8,349 bases of DNA from assembly GCA_945835085.1 (NCBI GenBank), contig CAMAIG010000048.1, positions 1 through 8,349 of the forward strand, written 5' to 3'. This DNA comes from an uncultured Ruminococcus sp. Lineage in GTDB: Bacteria > Bacillota > Clostridia > Oscillospirales > Ruminococcaceae. The number at the start of each line of letters is the position of its first letter. Within the stretch, counting starts at the first letter, position 1. Made by a program: the position numbers and the translations under genes. The notes under the pieces are model-generated. The model made no database searches, was not told where the DNA came from, and worked only from the letters and a program-made list of their open reading frames with translations. This document shows, in pieces, positions 6,763 through 8,349 of the stretch.

Positions 6763-7317
6763 TTAGTCCTCATCGTCGGGCAGAGGAACACGGTAAACCG
6801 TAACCTCTATCTTGCCGTAGCGATAGGTCTTTGTTTTTCTGAGCTTATCGTATTCATCGGGGAGCACAAGCCCTTTTTCATGCTCGCAGACAACTATTCC
6901 CCGGTCGCTCATTTTCGGTGCAAGCAGGGGCATGGCTTTTTCGATAAGCCCGTTTCTGTAAGGGGGGTCGAGAAAAGCAATGTCAAAAGTCATTCTGACC
7001 TCTCTTGCAAAATCAACGCTGTCAGCCAGAGTCACCGCACTGTCACGGGTAAATCCGCAGGCGGCAAGGTTTTCCTTTGTACATTCGGCTGAGGCGGGGC
7101 TTTTGTCAACAAAGCGGCAGTATTTTGCACCTCTTGAAAGGGCTTCAATGCCAAGCTGACCTGAACCGCTGAAAAGATCGAGAACTGTTGTCCCTTCGAT
7201 ATCAAACTGAATTATTGAAAAGATAGCTTCCTTGACCATATCGGTGGTAGGTCTTACGTCCTCGCCCTCAAGGGTCTTGAGCTTTCTTCCTCTTGCTGTG
7301 CCTGTTATTACACGCAT
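6763..7317 (-). CDS. rsmD: 16S rRNA (guanine(966)-N(2))-methyltransferase RsmD
   Basis: RsmD methylates N2 of G966 in 16S rRNA within the assembling small subunit, using S-adenosylmethionine. The protein has 184 residues, the normal size. MRVITGTARGRKL (1-13) and VRPTTDMVKEAIFS (21-34) are family signatures. The SAM-binding loop is VLDLFSGSGQLGIEALSRGA (45-64), and the catalytic N-methyltransferase motif is DPPY (117-120). An in-frame ATG four codons upstream (7329) has no ribosome site, whereas ATG 7317 is preceded by GGAG at a 6-base spacing, so the shorter form is chosen. It is the first gene behind a strong predicted promoter and precedes coaD, a very common pairing in Firmicutes. Confidence 0.96.
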   Translation of the reverse strand: MRVITGTARGRKLKTLEGEDVRPTTDMVKEAIFSIIQFDIEGTTVLDLFSGSGQLGIEALSRGAKYCRFVDKSPASAECTKENLAACGFTRDSAVTLADSVDFAREVRMTFDIAFLDPPYRNGLIEKAMPLLAPKMSDRGIVVCEHEKGLVLPDEYDKLRKTKTYRYGKIEVTVYRVPLPDDED

Positions 7318-7323
7318 ATTATT

Positions 7324-7327
7324 CTCC
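7324..7327 (-). promoter_or_regulatory. Shine-Dalgarno site deciding the rsmD start
   Basis: GGAG on the minus strand lies 6 bases before ATG 7317 and overlaps the upstream ATG 7329, which lacks any purine-rich site of its own. This favours the start beginning MRVITG. Confidence 0.65.
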
Positions 7328-7365
7328 ATTCAAAAAATTACAAAATGATTACACTATACTATTCT

Positions 7366-7394
7366 ATTATAACCTAAACTGCGGATTTTGTCTA
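7366..7394 (-). promoter_or_regulatory. Sigma-A-type promoter for rsmD-coaD and downstream genes
   Basis: On the minus strand a -35 box TAGACA (7389-7394, five of six consensus bases) is followed by a 17-base spacer and a perfect -10 box TATAAT (7366-7371). The predicted transcription start is near 7359, giving a leader of about 42 bases to rsmD. The promoter lies in the AT-rich 94-base gap after uvrC. Two 8-base repeat pairs surround it and are reported separately as findings. Confidence 0.78.
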
Positions 7395-7411
7395 TAAATA
7401 AATCGGATTTT

Positions 7412-8349
7412 TTATAGGTTATTTTGCACAAATTCATATACCTCTTGGGCGGTATTTTTGCCCACTCCCGCTGCCTCGGCGATTTCCTCAACGGTGGCAT
7501 TGCGGAGATTTTCCACGGTCTTGAATTTTGTAAGGAGCTTTACAGCCTTTTTCTCGCCTATTCCCCTGACCTTTGTTATGCCAAGCTCAAAGGAGCTTTT
7601 GCGGTGCTTTTTGCGCTGATAGGTTATGGCGAAGCGGTGTACCTCGTCCTGTATCTTTGTTGCAAGGAGAAATGCCGACCTTGTTTCGGAGATGCTTATC
7701 TCACCGCCGTCGGAGGCTATGGCTCTTGTGCGGTGGTTATTGTCCTTCACCATGCCGAAAACGGGAACGTCTATATCAAGCTCCCAAAGCACTTCGTTTA
7801 CGGCTGCAAGCTGATTGGGACCGCCGTCAAGGAGAATGAGATCGGGGAGCCTTTTAAAGCCCTCGTCGGTTTCCTCGGGGTCAAGGTAATGGGTAAATCT
7901 CCGCCTTACGACCTCCTGCATACAGGCAAGGTCATTCTGCACAAGATTTTCCTTTATGGAGAATTTCTTGTACATTTTTTTGCAGGGTCTGCCGTTTTCA
8001 AAAACTATCATGCCCGCAACCATATCCGAGGAGCCTAAATTTGAGATATCGTAGGATTCTATATACAGCGGCGTTTCTTTAAGCCCAAGCATTCCCGCAA
8101 GCTCTTCGAGAGCGGCAATTTCCTTTGCGGTCCTGCCGACTCTGATGGAAAGATACTCCTCCGCATTTGACTTTGCGATCTCCGCAAGCCGCATGAACCG
8201 TCCTCTTTTCGGATTCATAACATCTACCGCACGTCCCGAGCGTTCTCTGAAAAGCCGTTCAAGATCATCGGTATTATCGGCAGGCGTTCCCAGGACGATA
8301 TTTCTCGGTATCTCTCTCATGCCGCTGTAATACTGAGCGAGAAAATCCT
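7412..8349 (-). CDS. uvrC: Excinuclease ABC subunit C, C-terminal part; 5' end outside window
   Basis: UvrC makes the dual incisions in UvrABC nucleotide excision repair. The frame stays open to the right edge (first complete codon at 8347, reading DFLAQYY, typical of UvrC), so about 312 C-terminal residues are visible of a protein usually near 600; the GIY-YIG nuclease and most of the middle are outside. Using visible-residue numbers, the RNase H-like nuclease region includes IESYDISNLGSS with D100, LILLDGG with D174, DNNHRTRAI (202-210) and DEVHRFAITYQR with H237, covering expected catalytic residues. A helix-hairpin-helix pair for DNA binding lies at about 258-307 (KVRGIGEKKAVKLL and AAGVGKNTAQEV). 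The ATG at 8320 is internal. No terminator is visible after the stop, so transcription may run on into rsmD. Confidence 0.97.
   Translation of the reverse strand, partial: DFLAQYYSGMREIPRNIVLGTPADNTDDLERLFRERSGRAVDVMNPKRGRFMRLAEIAKSNAEEYLSIRVGRTAKEIAALEELAGMLGLKETPLYIESYDISNLGSSDMVAGMIVFENGRPCKKMYKKFSIKENLVQNDLACMQEVVRRRFTHYLDPEETDEGFKRLPDLILLDGGPNQLAAVNEVLWELDIDVPVFGMVKDNNHRTRAIASDGGEISISETRSAFLLATKIQDEVHRFAITYQRKKHRKSSFELGITKVRGIGEKKAVKLLTKFKTVENLRNATVEEIAEAAGVGKNTAQEVYEFVQNNL

Noticed and set aside
7424..8038. Plus-strand open frame opposite uvrC
   Set aside because: It is a shadow of the strongly conserved UvrC nuclease and helix-hairpin-helix regions.
1..8349. Searched for CRISPR repeats, tRNA or rRNA genes, insertion sequences, toxin-antitoxin or phage-defence genes
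   Set aside because: No repeat arrays, RNA-gene signatures, transposase motifs or defence domains were seen; the coding content is chemotaxis, redox, glycosidase and housekeeping genes.

Overview
The window looks like chromosome from a Gram-positive anaerobe of the class Clostridia, most likely a Ruminococcus-like gut or rumen fibre degrader. This is inferred from the GH5 cellulase-type lipoprotein, the EFR1-type flavodoxin/ferredoxin protein, the clostridial order rsmD-coaD-coiled-coil protein, and strong purine-rich Shine-Dalgarno sites. No ribosomal RNA or other decisive marker is present, so the genus is an inference.

Left part, plus strand (1-2410): the 3' portion of a methyl-accepting chemotaxis receptor (Cache sensor end, one membrane segment, two HAMP-like segments, cytoplasmic signalling domain), then an intrinsic terminator, then an EFR1-family flavodoxin-like protein with two 4Fe-4S clusters that probably starts at TTG. 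A strong hairpin with A/T tracts on both sides (2352-2409) ends this gene and also the convergent minus-strand cluster.

Middle, minus strand (2442-5706): three closely spaced genes read right to left. They are a signal-peptide-less glycoside hydrolase with GH26/clan GH-A-like catalytic motifs, a ThrH-type HAD phosphatase/phosphotransferase, and a GH5 endoglucanase-type lipoprotein. Gaps of 18 and 19 bases, with a Shine-Dalgarno site in each gap, suggest one transcript. The cluster pairs a predicted surface glycanase, a predicted cytoplasmic glycosidase and a metabolic phosphatase.

Right part, minus strand (5744-8349): housekeeping genes in the order uvrC (C-terminal half, running off the right edge), rsmD, coaD and a small coiled-coil protein. 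A near-consensus sigma-A promoter (TAGACA, 17 bases, TATAAT) lies between uvrC and rsmD. No terminator is visible between coaD, the coiled-coil gene and the glycosidase cluster, so transcription from this promoter may continue to the terminator near 2400.

The coding density is high and no intergenic stretch exceeds 100 bases. I see no tRNA, rRNA, CRISPR array, insertion sequence or phage element, and no convincing evidence of a wholly new system. The most unusual items are the cytoplasmic GH26-like protein and the thrH gene sandwiched between two glycosidase genes.
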